From Paenibacillus thalictri (GTDB lineage: Bacteria > Bacillota > Bacilli > Paenibacillales > NBRC-103111), in the NCBI RefSeq assembly GCF_004307995.1, contig NZ_SIRE01000007.1:124001-188000 (forward strand): 64,000 bases of DNA. Direction: 5' to 3'. Positions 9,262 to 16,996 of this stretch are shown here, piece by piece; positions within the stretch are counted from its first letter, which is position 1; every line of letters starts with the position of its first letter. A program made the position numbers and the translations under genes. The notes under the pieces were generated by a model, which searched no databases, was not told the origin of the DNA, and was given only the letters and a program-made list of their open reading frames with translations.

Positions 9262-10386
9262 ATGAAAATTGGCGTGCCGAAGGAAATCAAAAACAATGAA
9301 AACCGTGTGGCGGTGACACCTAGCGGCGTCAAAGCGCTGGTATCCGCAGGGCATGAGGTGGCCATTCAGCGCGGAGCCGGAACCGGGGCGGGTTTTGCCG
9401 ATACGGAGTATGCGGAAGCGGGAGCCCGTCTAAAGGAACACGCGGAGGATGTGTGGTCCCAAGCGGATATGGTGATGAAGGTAAAAGAGCCGCTGCCTGA
9501 GGAATATGTGTATTTCCGCGAAAACCTGATCTTGTTCTGCTACTTACATTTGGCTGCGGAACCGGAGCTGGCCCACGCCTTGCTGAACCGCAAGGTGATC
9601 GGCATCGCTTACGAGACGGTGAAAGCCGGCGGCGGATATCCGCTGCTTGCGCCAATGAGTGAAATCGCCGGACGTATGGCCGTGCAGCTCGGCGCCCGTT
9701 TTCTGGAGAAAAGCCAGGGCGGCAAGGGAACGCTGCTGAGCGGTGTGCCCGGTGTGAACCGCGGCCGGGTTGCGATTATCGGAGGCGGCATCGTAGGGGC
9801 CAATGCCGCGAAAATAGCGGTCGGACTCGGCGCGCACGTGACCGTGATCGACAGCAATGCCAATCGCCTGCGGTATTTGGACGATATTTTCGGCGTGTCG
9901 ATTCAGACGGCGCTCTCAAGCGAAGCGGTGATCGCCGAAGCGGTTGCGGCTGCCGATCTTGTCATCGGCGCCGTACTGGTGCCTGGTGCAAAAGCGCCCA
10001 AACTGGTGACAACGGATATGGTCCGTGCGATGGCGCCGGGCTCCGTTATTGTGGACGTGGCCATTGACCAAGGAGGCAGCGTGGAGACGGTCGACCGTGT
10101 AACGTCTCACGACAATCCGGTGTATGTGCGGCACGATGTGCAGCATTATGCGGTGCCCAATATTCCCGGCTCCGTGCCGAGGACCGCAACGCTTGCATTG
10201 TGCCAGTCGACGCTGCCCTACGCTTTGAAATTGGCCGGATTCGGCGCAGGCAAAGCCATTAGCGAAGACGAGTCGCTGGCTCAGGGCGTAAATACGGCAG
10301 CCGGTTTTATCACAAATCCCGCAGTTGCAAGCGATCTGGGTTATGACTACTTGCCGGCGGAACAGGCGATACACTCTTTTGCATAG
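9262..10386 (+). CDS. ald: Alanine dehydrogenase
   Basis: A 374-residue NAD-dependent L-alanine dehydrogenase that interconverts alanine with pyruvate and ammonia. It opens with [20 protein letters not shown], the family N-terminus. It has [12 protein letters not shown] with a substrate-binding Lys, the catalytic His in [11 protein letters not shown], and the Rossmann motif [20 protein letters not shown] near residues 170-190. Length matches the family. AAGGGGGA precedes the ATG. It follows the AdeR-like regulator and precedes alanine racemase, so the three genes form an alanine-use module: racemase supplies L-alanine from D-alanine or vice versa. Confidence 0.97.
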   Translation: MKIGVPKEIKNNENRVAVTPSGVKALVSAGHEVAIQRGAGTGAGFADTEYAEAGARLKEHAEDVWSQADMVMKVKEPLPEEYVYFRENLILFCYLHLAAEPELAHALLNRKVIGIAYETVKAGGGYPLLAPMSEIAGRMAVQLGARFLEKSQGGKGTLLSGVPGVNRGRVAIIGGGIVGANAAKIAVGLGAHVTVIDSNANRLRYLDDIFGVSIQTALSSEAVIAEAVAAADLVIGAVLVPGAKAPKLVTTDMVRAMAPGSVIVDVAIDQGGSVETVDRVTSHDNPVYVRHDVQHYAVPNIPGSVPRTATLALCQSTLPYALKLAGFGAGKAISEDESLAQGVNTAAGFITNPAVASDLGYDYLPAEQAIHSFA

Positions 10387-10473
10387 GGACGCTCGTTGCC
10401 TCGGGAGCACGGCGAATTGCCGCGAATCAGCGAATGAGGCAAACGCGAATTTATTTGACAGGTGATTGGATTG

Positions 10474-11781
10474 ATGAACAGCTTAAGGGATACTTGGGCG
10501 GAAATTGATTTGCCGGCCATTGAGCATAATGCGGCGTTGTTCCATTCGCTGCTTGCTCCTTCGTGCAGGCTGATGGCCGTGGTCAAAGCGGACGCCTACG
10601 GTCACGGGGCGGTTCAGACGGCGGAAGCGGCTATTCGTGCAGGGGCCCGTTATTTGGGAGTTGCGTTTGCGGACGAGGCGGTGCAGCTGAGGGATGCGGG
10701 GATTCAGCAGCCGATTCTCATTCTGGGCTATACGCCCCCTCGGTCAGTGGAAACGGCGGTTCGTTGCGGGGCGGCGGTAACCGTGTTCTCGCGCGAGGTA
10801 TTGCTTGCCGTCATCGGCGCGGCCAGGCGGCTGGGACGGCGTACCGTCGTTCATATCAAAGTGGATACGGGTTTGGGACGGCTTGGCTTAAGCGGCAGCG
10901 ATGAAATAGAGGAATTGATTCGCGAAGCGCTTGGCTCCGGTTGTATCGAAGTAGAAGGCATATTCACCCATTTTGCCGCCGCCGATCATGCGGATGCTTC
11001 GTTTACGCGGCTGCAATATGAAAGGTTCCGCTCGATCTTGCGCGGACTGGAAGCGGCGGGGATCGATATTCCGCTGAAGCATGCTTGCAACACGGCAGCA
11101 ACGCTGCAATATCCGGAATATCATTTGGATATGGTCCGTGTTGGCATCGGCTTATACGGTATGTGGCCGGGCGATTTGCAGCATCAGATGGCGGCGGCCG
11201 GAGACCACACGCGGCAGAAAAATGCCGCTAACCGGGAAGTGCGGCACAGTTCCGGGTTAAAGCCGAGCTGCCCTCCAGGCAGTGAGCTGCAACCGGCGCT
11301 GCAGTTGAAAACGTCCGTTGCCGCACTGAAGCGCATACCGGAAGGGCATCCGGTCAGCTATGGCTGCACCTTTACAGCCGGCCGGCAAACACTGGTTGCC
11401 GTGCTGCCGATCGGGTACGCAGACGGTTATCCCCGGCTGCTGTCCAATCGTGGAGAAGTGCTGATCGGCAACCGGCGGGCGCCGATTATCGGCCGTATCT
11501 GCATGGATCAAACGATGGTGGATGCGACCGATTTGCCCGATATTCAAATCGGCGACGAAGTGGTGTTGATCGGTAGCCAAGGCGACAGCGCCGTGTCTGC
11601 CGGTGAGGTGGCGGAATGGGCGGATACGATTCATTACGAACTGGTATGCGGCATTGGCAAAAGGGTTCCCCGGCTGTATTCCCAAGCGAAGAGCATGCCG
11701 GTCGGGTCGTTGGTTCCAACCGGCTTCCGGTCCGGTCGGCTGGTGCAGGCTGCGGCGGTTAACCTGGACAGTAAGCGGTAA
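10474..11781 (+). CDS. alr: Alanine racemase with insert and repeat-derived tail
   Basis: PLP enzyme interconverting L- and D-alanine. The PLP lysine lies in MAVVKADAYGHGAV near residue 35 and the catalytic Tyr in GHPVSYGCTF. The protein is 435 residues from ATG 10474, against about 370-390 for the family. The excess comes from two places: a polar insert of about 35 residues after GLYGMWPG (residues about 235-268), and a tail of about 25 residues after the normal end near VPRLYSQAK. The tail runs into a tandem DNA repeat. AGGTGAT precedes 10474; GTG 10462 is an alternative. Whether this is the essential cell-wall racemase or a catabolic one cannot be told. Confidence 0.93.
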   Translation: MNSLRDTWAEIDLPAIEHNAALFHSLLAPSCRLMAVVKADAYGHGAVQTAEAAIRAGARYLGVAFADEAVQLRDAGIQQPILILGYTPPRSVETAVRCGAAVTVFSREVLLAVIGAARRLGRRTVVHIKVDTGLGRLGLSGSDEIEELIREALGSGCIEVEGIFTHFAAADHADASFTRLQYERFRSILRGLEAAGIDIPLKHACNTAATLQYPEYHLDMVRVGIGLYGMWPGDLQHQMAAAGDHTRQKNAANREVRHSSGLKPSCPPGSELQPALQLKTSVAALKRIPEGHPVSYGCTFTAGRQTLVAVLPIGYADGYPRLLSNRGEVLIGNRRAPIIGRICMDQTMVDATDLPDIQIGDEVVLIGSQGDSAVSAGEVAEWADTIHYELVCGIGKRVPRLYSQAKSMPVGSLVPTGFRSGRLVQAAAVNLDSKR

Positions 11782-11906
11782 ATGGGTGCAGGCTATGGAA
11801 GTCAACCTGGACGTTAGCCGTAAGCGTGTGCCGGATACGGCGGTCAACCTAGACGGTAAGCGGTAAGTGTGTGCCGGATACGGCGGTCAGCCTAGGCGGT
11901 AAGCGG
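11755..11906 (+). repeat. Tandem repeat, about 43-bp unit, 3.5 copies
   Basis: Units begin at 11755, 11798, 11840 and 11883 (43, 42 and 43 bases), each starting GCGGT or a variant and containing CAACCTGGACGGTAAGCGG-like sequence. A degenerate partial unit precedes at about 11732. The first copy encodes the last residues of alanine racemase (AVNLDSKR). Later copies would encode AVNLDGKR-like peptides in shifted frames behind the stop. Confidence 0.85.
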
Positions 11907-11960
11907 GGGCATAGTCCGATTTGCAGCCGGTCAGCGCAAATCGATTTAGGAGGGAATTTA

Positions 11961-12950
11961 ATGTATACGGATCAACGGCTTGCCGATTATTTCGAGCAGA
12001 CGGCGTCTACCGGCACGTTCAGCGGTGTCATATTGTCCGCCCATCGCGGAGAAATCCGTTACTTGCGGGCTTTTGGTCTTGCCAACCGCGAGCACGGCGT
12101 TCCCAATACAACAGAGACCCGTTTCCTGATTGCTTCGATCAGTAAGCCGATCACGGCGCTTGCCGTGATGCTGCTGGAGGAGCAAGGGCGACTGCGGGTG
12201 ACGGATACCGCCAGAACCTATTTGCCTGAAATCGCTGAATTGGATGAGCGGATCACGATTCACCACCTGCTGACCCATACGTCCGGTCTGTCTGATTTTG
12301 AAGGGCTCCCGGGTTATTTTGAAACAAGCGGAAAGCTGTCGTTTGTTAATGAGGCCATTTTCGGCTTGATTGCGGGCGAGCTTCCGGACTTTTTGCCCGG
12401 GGAAGGCTGGAGTTACTGCAACACCGGCTATAATGCGCTGGGGCTGATTATCGACCGGACGGCAGGCATGCCTTACGAGCAGTTCGTTCATTCGCGCCTG
12501 CTTGAACCGCTTGGCATGGCGGATACCGGGTTCGCTGAGTCGGAACGGATCATACCGCGGCTGGCCGGAGCTTATACGGAAAAAGCACAGGAGATCGTAA
12601 AGGCGCCTTTTTTGGCGGCGGAAAATTTTCGCGCTTCCGGAAGCATGTATTCGACAGCCGAAGATTTGCTGAAGCTGGACCGGGTGTTTACCGGCGGCCA
12701 CCACGCGATAACACGTGAGGATACGATCAAACGGATGCTGACCCAACATGCTTTTGCGCAGACCCGTTATTACGGCTACGGATTGTCTTTGTATGAGCAC
12801 AGCTACGGCCATGGCGGATCGCTTCCCGGGTGCAGGTGCATCTATCGCCATTATCCTGCGCAAGACCGGACGTTCATCTTCCTGAGCAACTGCGATTTTG
12901 GCGGCACCGACGACTTGCTGCGCGGAGCGGAAACGATTCTATATGCATAA
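11961..12950 (+). CDS. Beta-lactamase-family serine hydrolase
   Basis: A 329-residue member of the class C beta-lactamase / penicillin-binding-protein-like hydrolase family. The nucleophile motif S-x-x-K is SISK near residue 58, the second motif is YCN (GWSYCNTGYNALG) near 155, and HTSGLSDF is the usual loop. A late HGG motif (GHGGSLPGC) stands for the KTG element. No signal peptide, so a cytoplasmic esterase or D-amino-acid peptidase role is more likely than antibiotic resistance. AGGAGGG precedes ATG 11961; the open frame further upstream is repeat sequence and was not used. Lying downstream of alr it may act on D-alanyl compounds, but that is speculation. Confidence 0.88.
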   Translation: MYTDQRLADYFEQTASTGTFSGVILSAHRGEIRYLRAFGLANREHGVPNTTETRFLIASISKPITALAVMLLEEQGRLRVTDTARTYLPEIAELDERITIHHLLTHTSGLSDFEGLPGYFETSGKLSFVNEAIFGLIAGELPDFLPGEGWSYCNTGYNALGLIIDRTAGMPYEQFVHSRLLEPLGMADTGFAESERIIPRLAGAYTEKAQEIVKAPFLAAENFRASGSMYSTAEDLLKLDRVFTGGHHAITREDTIKRMLTQHAFAQTRYYGYGLSLYEHSYGHGGSLPGCRCIYRHYPAQDRTFIFLSNCDFGGTDDLLRGAETILYA

Positions 12951-13033
12951 CTTTTCCGAATGACGGCAAAAACCCACTCGTTTCCCGGCATTTTCTCATA
13001 TTTTGAAGTAACAACATATGAGAGAGGGATTAT

Positions 13034-13414
13034 ATGCGCAACAAAACCAGAAAAAACGTTCGAGCCGCAGCGCGTATATCGCGTCAATCATCACGGCCGT
13101 TTTTGAACAAAGCTCAGGTCAACGGACTGTTCTCGGGGTTTGGCGGCGGAGGTGCAACCCCGGGCGGCGGCGCAGGGGCCGGTGCCGGAGCAGGCGCTTC
13201 GCTGTTCAGCAGTTTCGGAGGCTTTGACGGGCTGATCAAAATGATGGGGCACATCCAGAAGTTTTATGGAATCTACAAGCAAGTCACTCCGTATTTCAAA
13301 ATGTTTTCGTCCTTTATGCAGCCGAAAGCGGCTACGGCAAGTATCCGCACCGCAGAAAAACCTGCTCGCGGCCGGCGTATTCAACAAACTGGAGTGAAGT
13401 ATAAACGGCAATAA
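13034..13414 (+). CDS. Small Gly-rich protein of unknown function
   Basis: A 126-residue basic protein. It has an Arg-rich N-terminus, a Gly/Ala run at about residues 36-60, then a predicted amphipathic helix (GLIKMMGHIQKFYGIYKQ) and a basic C-terminus. The layout of Gly-rich segment followed by a helical segment recalls small Bacillota spore or envelope proteins of the YqfQ/VrrA type, but I cannot assign a family. GAGAGAGGG precedes the ATG and a good terminator follows 20 bases after the stop, so it is probably a real monocistronic gene. Confidence 0.6.
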   Translation: MRNKTRKNVRAAARISRQSSRPFLNKAQVNGLFSGFGGGGATPGGGAGAGAGAGASLFSSFGGFDGLIKMMGHIQKFYGIYKQVTPYFKMFSSFMQPKAATASIRTAEKPARGRRIQQTGVKYKRQ

Positions 13415-13433
13415 AATACGGTATCGTAATATC

Positions 13434-13471
13434 AAACAGCCGGAATCCACATAGGATTGACGGCTGTTTTT
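13434..13471 (+). terminator. Rho-independent terminator
   Basis: AAACAGCCG and ATCC pair with GGAT and CGGCTGTTT, followed by a T run. It ends the small Gly-rich gene. Confidence 0.85.
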
Positions 13472-13548
13472 GCGTGCGCCGTCTGACAGCGGCCCGCATG
13501 TCCAGATCAGTGTGGGGCTGAGGGTGAGGTATTTTTTTGATCAATTAT

Positions 13549-13615
13549 TTCATCCATCGAATTAATTCATCCAATGAATAAAATCGTTGACATATACTGG
13601 CATGGGATTTACTAT
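13549..13615 (+). promoter_or_regulatory. Promoter and candidate ROK operators
   Basis: TTGACA at 13587-13592, a 17-base spacer and TACTAT at 13610-13615 form a sigma-A promoter. Just upstream, TTCATCCA occurs at 13549 and again 17 bases later at 13566. The second copy is part of a perfect ATTCAT-CCA-ATGAAT palindrome (13565-13579). These are candidate binding sites for the ROK regulator encoded next. The promoter lies inside a longer open frame, which supports the downstream start at 13679. Confidence 0.65.
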
Positions 13616-13678
13616 TTTTATAAGCACACATTCATACAAAGCAGATTTCCAAAAAAACAACACGAAGAGGGTATCACC

Positions 13679-14908
13679 ATGCACCAAGCTCCTTCCACTC
13701 GCGGCACCAACTTGGAACATGTTCAGGAAATGAATCGCGCTTTGGTCATCCGGCAGCTGCGGAACACTCAGGCTATCTCGCGTGCCGAGTTGGCCAAGAC
13801 GACAGGGCTGCAGCAATCGACGATCACGAATATCGTAAACGACCTTATCTCATGGGGGCTTGTGCAGGAAACCGGCATGCTGCAGGGTGGCAGAGGCCGC
13901 AGGTCGATCGGGCTGAAGCTGAACGGCGGACTGTTAAAGGTGATTGGCGTGCGGTTGGCGAGAGCTTTTGTCTCCGCGGGTTTATTCGACATTGACGGCA
14001 AGGAGTACGCGATCCAGCGGGTTGAGGCGGACGTCCGCAATCAACCGGAACACGCTTTCCATATAATGAAAGAAATGATCCGCGAGCTGCTGGGCGGAGA
14101 GCACCGGCAGGTCATTGCCGGCATTGGGCTTGCCGTGCCGGGGCCGCTGCTTAGCGACGGCGGAAACATTTACTTGATGGCCGATTTTATGAAATGGGAG
14201 CCGGTGTTTATCCAGCGGGAATTGGAAACCGAGTTCGGACTTCCTGTTTATGTCGAGCAGGACGCCAGGGCGGGAGCGCTTGCCGAATGGTGGTTCGGAT
14301 CGCAACGCCAGCAGCAGGGGACGATGATCGGAGTGCTGATCAGCCAGGGCATCGGGGCCGGCATTATCACGGACGGCCAACTGTACAAAGGGCAGGTCGG
14401 TTTTGCCGGCGAAATTGGCCATATGAGCATCCATTACAACGGCATCCGCTGCGAATGCGGGAATCTCGGTTGTCTTGAGCAATATTGCTCGGTAAAAACG
14501 GTCATGAACGACATCGGCGTTTTGTTGAAGGACGGAGAGCCCAGCAGCTTAACCGAAGGGTTTACTTATGCCGACGCCATCTCGGCGCTGCAAGAAGAGG
14601 ATCCGGCATGTGTTAAAGCATTTGATAAGGCGGCACGTTTCTTAGCCTACGGATTGGTAAATATCGTCAATACGCTGAACCCGGACCGGATTGTGCTGGG
14701 TGATGATTTGGCGCTTGCCGGCGATTTTCTGCTGGAACGGGTGAAGGCGGTGTTGGCCGACCGGACGTTGCCGGGCGCTTATGAGAAGCTGGCCGTTCAG
14801 ACGAACACGGTTTCTCAGGATCCGGTTCTGGTAGGCGCGGGAGCGCTGATCCTTGACGATATTTTGCAAAGACCGGCTTATTTTAAAAACAAGAAAAACT
14901 TCGATTGA
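13679..14908 (+). CDS. ROK-family transcriptional repressor (NagC/XylR type)
   Basis: A 409-residue regulator with an N-terminal winged helix (ISRAELAKTTGLQQSTITNI, residues about 30-60) and a C-terminal ROK sugar-kinase-like domain. The ROK zinc motif is intact: CECGNLGCLEQYC. It lacks a clear kinase ATP-site motif (GVRLARAFVSAG in its place), as in NagC/XylR repressors that only bind sugar. ATG 13679 has GAAGAGG 8 bases upstream and is downstream of the promoter. It probably controls itself and the following isomerase-kinase pair. Confidence 0.92.
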   Translation: MHQAPSTRGTNLEHVQEMNRALVIRQLRNTQAISRAELAKTTGLQQSTITNIVNDLISWGLVQETGMLQGGRGRRSIGLKLNGGLLKVIGVRLARAFVSAGLFDIDGKEYAIQRVEADVRNQPEHAFHIMKEMIRELLGGEHRQVIAGIGLAVPGPLLSDGGNIYLMADFMKWEPVFIQRELETEFGLPVYVEQDARAGALAEWWFGSQRQQQGTMIGVLISQGIGAGIITDGQLYKGQVGFAGEIGHMSIHYNGIRCECGNLGCLEQYCSVKTVMNDIGVLLKDGEPSSLTEGFTYADAISALQEEDPACVKAFDKAARFLAYGLVNIVNTLNPDRIVLGDDLALAGDFLLERVKAVLADRTLPGAYEKLAVQTNTVSQDPVLVGAGALILDDILQRPAYFKNKKNFD

Positions 14909-14934
14909 AGTCCTTCAAAGACGCGCGACCACGG

Positions 14935-15141
14935 TCTATATAAGTTGAACAAAAGAACATCAGGGAAAAACCGGAGTGCAGTGGAGAAAGGGAATTGCCT
15001 TGCAGGCGAGTTTTGGCTTTGAATTCCTACCATCCACCGGCCCATTTAATAAAAGGAATTTAAAACAAGTTGTTTGAGCCGGCAAGGCAATCCCTTTCGG
15101 CATGGAACGGGCTTCCAAATCATTTGTTCAACTTATACAGA
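14935..15141. repeat. Palindromic intergenic element, family B (full copy)
   Basis: Outer arms TATAAGTTGAACAAA (14939-14953) and TTTGTTCAACTTATA (15123-15137) are perfect inverted repeats, extendable to 19 bases with one mismatch. Inside, AGGGAATTGCCTTGC near 14990 faces GCAAGGCAATCCCT near 15080. The 207-bp unit ends 17 bases before the ribosome site of the next gene. Its right arm is clearly similar to 26051-26121. No protein is encoded. Confidence 0.75.
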
Positions 15142-15176
15142 TGAAGTTTTCTAAAAAAAGGAGAGAAATAACGTTG

Positions 15177-15821
15177 ATGAACGAACAGCAAACCCAAACT
15201 ATGCAAAGTCTTCTGGCCAAATACCCGGACGTCGCTCCATGCGAAGAGGATATTAAACACACATTTGCCTTGCTGAAACAAACGTACGATCAAGGCGGCA
15301 AAGTATTGCTGTGCGGCAACGGGGGAAGCGCCTCCGATTGTGAACATATTGTCGGCGAGTTAATGAAGGGATTTATGTCCAAAAGGCCGCTGCCGCAGTC
15401 TTTGCGGGATCGTTTTAAAGAGTTGTTTCCGCAGGAGGGGGATTTCCTTACCGACCATCTGCAAGGTGCGCTGCCGGCGATTTCGCTGGTTTCCCATACG
15501 TCGCTGATGACGGCATTTATGAACGATGTGTCGTCAGAAATGGTGTTTGCGCAGCAGGTGCTTGGTTACGGTAAACCGGGAGATTCGCTGATCGGACTCA
15601 GTACTTCCGGCAATTCCGCCAACGTCGTACGGGCGATGCAAGTGGCTAAGGCGCTTGGCATGAACACGATCGGCATGACCGGCCAAGGCGGCGGCAAGCT
15701 GGCGCAGCTGTGCGATGTGACGATTCGTGTGCCGGAACCGATCACGCCGGACATTCAGGAGCGGCATTTGCCGATCTATCATGCTTTATGTATTTTGCTG
15801 GAAAAGGAGTATTTCGGTTAA
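15177..15821 (+). CDS. SIS-domain sugar-phosphate isomerase (GmhA-like)
   Basis: A 214-residue SIS-domain protein of the phosphoheptose isomerase type. The phosphate-binding loop is CGNGGSASDCEHIVGELMKG near residue 45. A second SIS element follows at GDSLIGLSTSGNSANVVRAM. GmhA converts sedoheptulose-7-phosphate to a heptose-phosphate used in surface glycans. The extra segment SKRPLPQSLRDRFKELFPQE is common in the Gram-positive branch. ATG 15177 or TTG 15174 follow AAGGAGAG. Its stop overlaps the next ATG by one base (TAATG), so isomerase and ROK kinase are translationally coupled. Confidence 0.88.
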   Translation: MNEQQTQTMQSLLAKYPDVAPCEEDIKHTFALLKQTYDQGGKVLLCGNGGSASDCEHIVGELMKGFMSKRPLPQSLRDRFKELFPQEGDFLTDHLQGALPAISLVSHTSLMTAFMNDVSSEMVFAQQVLGYGKPGDSLIGLSTSGNSANVVRAMQVAKALGMNTIGMTGQGGGKLAQLCDVTIRVPEPITPDIQERHLPIYHALCILLEKEYFG

Positions 15822-16789
15822 TGGGTGTATTGGCTGGTTTGGATGTAGGAGGCACGAAATGTGCGGTTAGCTTGGGCAGGCTGAGCGGATCGGACATCGA
15901 GCTGATTGCCAAAGAAAGCTTTCCAACGCCGCCGGGACCGGCGGATACGATAGCCGCATTCGTCCGCACGCTGGACGACATGCTTCGCCTTCACGGCGGC
16001 GGCCGTCTCGCAGCGATCGGCATCAGCTGCGGAGGACCGCTCGACAGCAGGAGCGGGCTGGTGCTGAGTCCGCCGAATTTGCCGAATTGGGACCGCATCG
16101 ATATCGTATCGCCGTTCCGCGAGCGCTACGGCGTTCCTGTCGGCCTGCAGAATGACGCCAACGCTTGCGCCCTCGCGGAATGGAAGTGGGGCGCAGGCAA
16201 GGGCTGCAGCAACATGATATTCCTGACATTCGGCACAGGAATGGGGTCCGGACTTATTTTGGACGGCCGGCTGTATTCCGGAACCAACGATATGGCCGGG
16301 GAAGTGGGGCATATCCGCATGGAAGAGGATGGGCCGGTCGGCTACGGCAAAGCCGGCTCCTTCGAAGGCTTCTGCAGCGGCGGCGGGATCGCCCGGCTGG
16401 CGGCGGCGATGGCGGCGCAGAAGCTGGAGCGGGGAGAGGCGCCGGCTTTTTGCCGGACGCAAGAGGAGCTGGCAGGCATTACGGCGCAATCCGTCAGTGC
16501 GGCTGCGGGCCAAGGCGATCCGCTTGCGCTGGAGGTGTTTGAGATCGTAGGCCGGCAGCTTGGCCGTGGGCTTGCGTTATTGATTGACATATTAAATCCG
16601 CAGCGCATTGTGATCGGCAGTATTTACGGCCGGCAGCAGGCGTTACTGGAGCCAATTGTTATGGAAGAGCTGAAGAAACAGAGCCTCCCGTTGTCATTGT
16701 CCGTCTGCCAGATCGTTCCGGCAGGACTGAAGGAGCATGTCGGCGATTACGCCGGCCTTTCCGTCGCTTTGAATGAATTGAACGCGTAG
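15821..16789 (+). CDS. ROK-family sugar kinase lacking the zinc-cysteine motif
   Basis: A 322-residue ROK kinase. It starts MGVLAGLDVGGTKCAVSLG (phosphate-binding loop), has GISCGGPLDS, the catalytic Asp in GLQNDANACALAEW, and FGTGMGSGLILDG. The usual ROK zinc cluster C-x-C-G-x2-G-C-x-E is replaced by GYGKAGSFEGFCSGGG, so three of four cysteine positions are missing although GEVGHIR is kept. It should phosphorylate a hexose or related sugar for, or after, the isomerase. Start is fixed by the TAATG overlap with the upstream gene. Confidence 0.9.
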   Translation: MGVLAGLDVGGTKCAVSLGRLSGSDIELIAKESFPTPPGPADTIAAFVRTLDDMLRLHGGGRLAAIGISCGGPLDSRSGLVLSPPNLPNWDRIDIVSPFRERYGVPVGLQNDANACALAEWKWGAGKGCSNMIFLTFGTGMGSGLILDGRLYSGTNDMAGEVGHIRMEEDGPVGYGKAGSFEGFCSGGGIARLAAAMAAQKLERGEAPAFCRTQEELAGITAQSVSAAAGQGDPLALEVFEIVGRQLGRGLALLIDILNPQRIVIGSIYGRQQALLEPIVMEELKKQSLPLSLSVCQIVPAGLKEHVGDYAGLSVALNELNA

Positions 16790-16851
16790 CACCCGCATGT
16801 TATTCCCATATTCTGCTTGCGTTTCTGCTTCCGTACTTCGGCAGCCGATTG

Positions 16852-16889
16852 ACCGCTGTTCAAGCATTTGCTTGGACGGCGGTTTTTTT
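16852..16889 (+). terminator. Rho-independent terminator
   Basis: ACCGCTGTTCAAGC, loop ATTT, GCTTGGACGGCGGT, then seven T. Pairing includes G-U. It ends the ROK/SIS/ROK-kinase unit. Confidence 0.85.
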
Positions 16890-16996
16890 GCGTGCGATTT
16901 TAGTATGTGCTGCGTCCAGTGCAACTTTTCGGATTGCCCCTGCGTCTACATCACTGGTAATTAAAACCAATGATATGCCCGGAGGAGAATCAGTAT

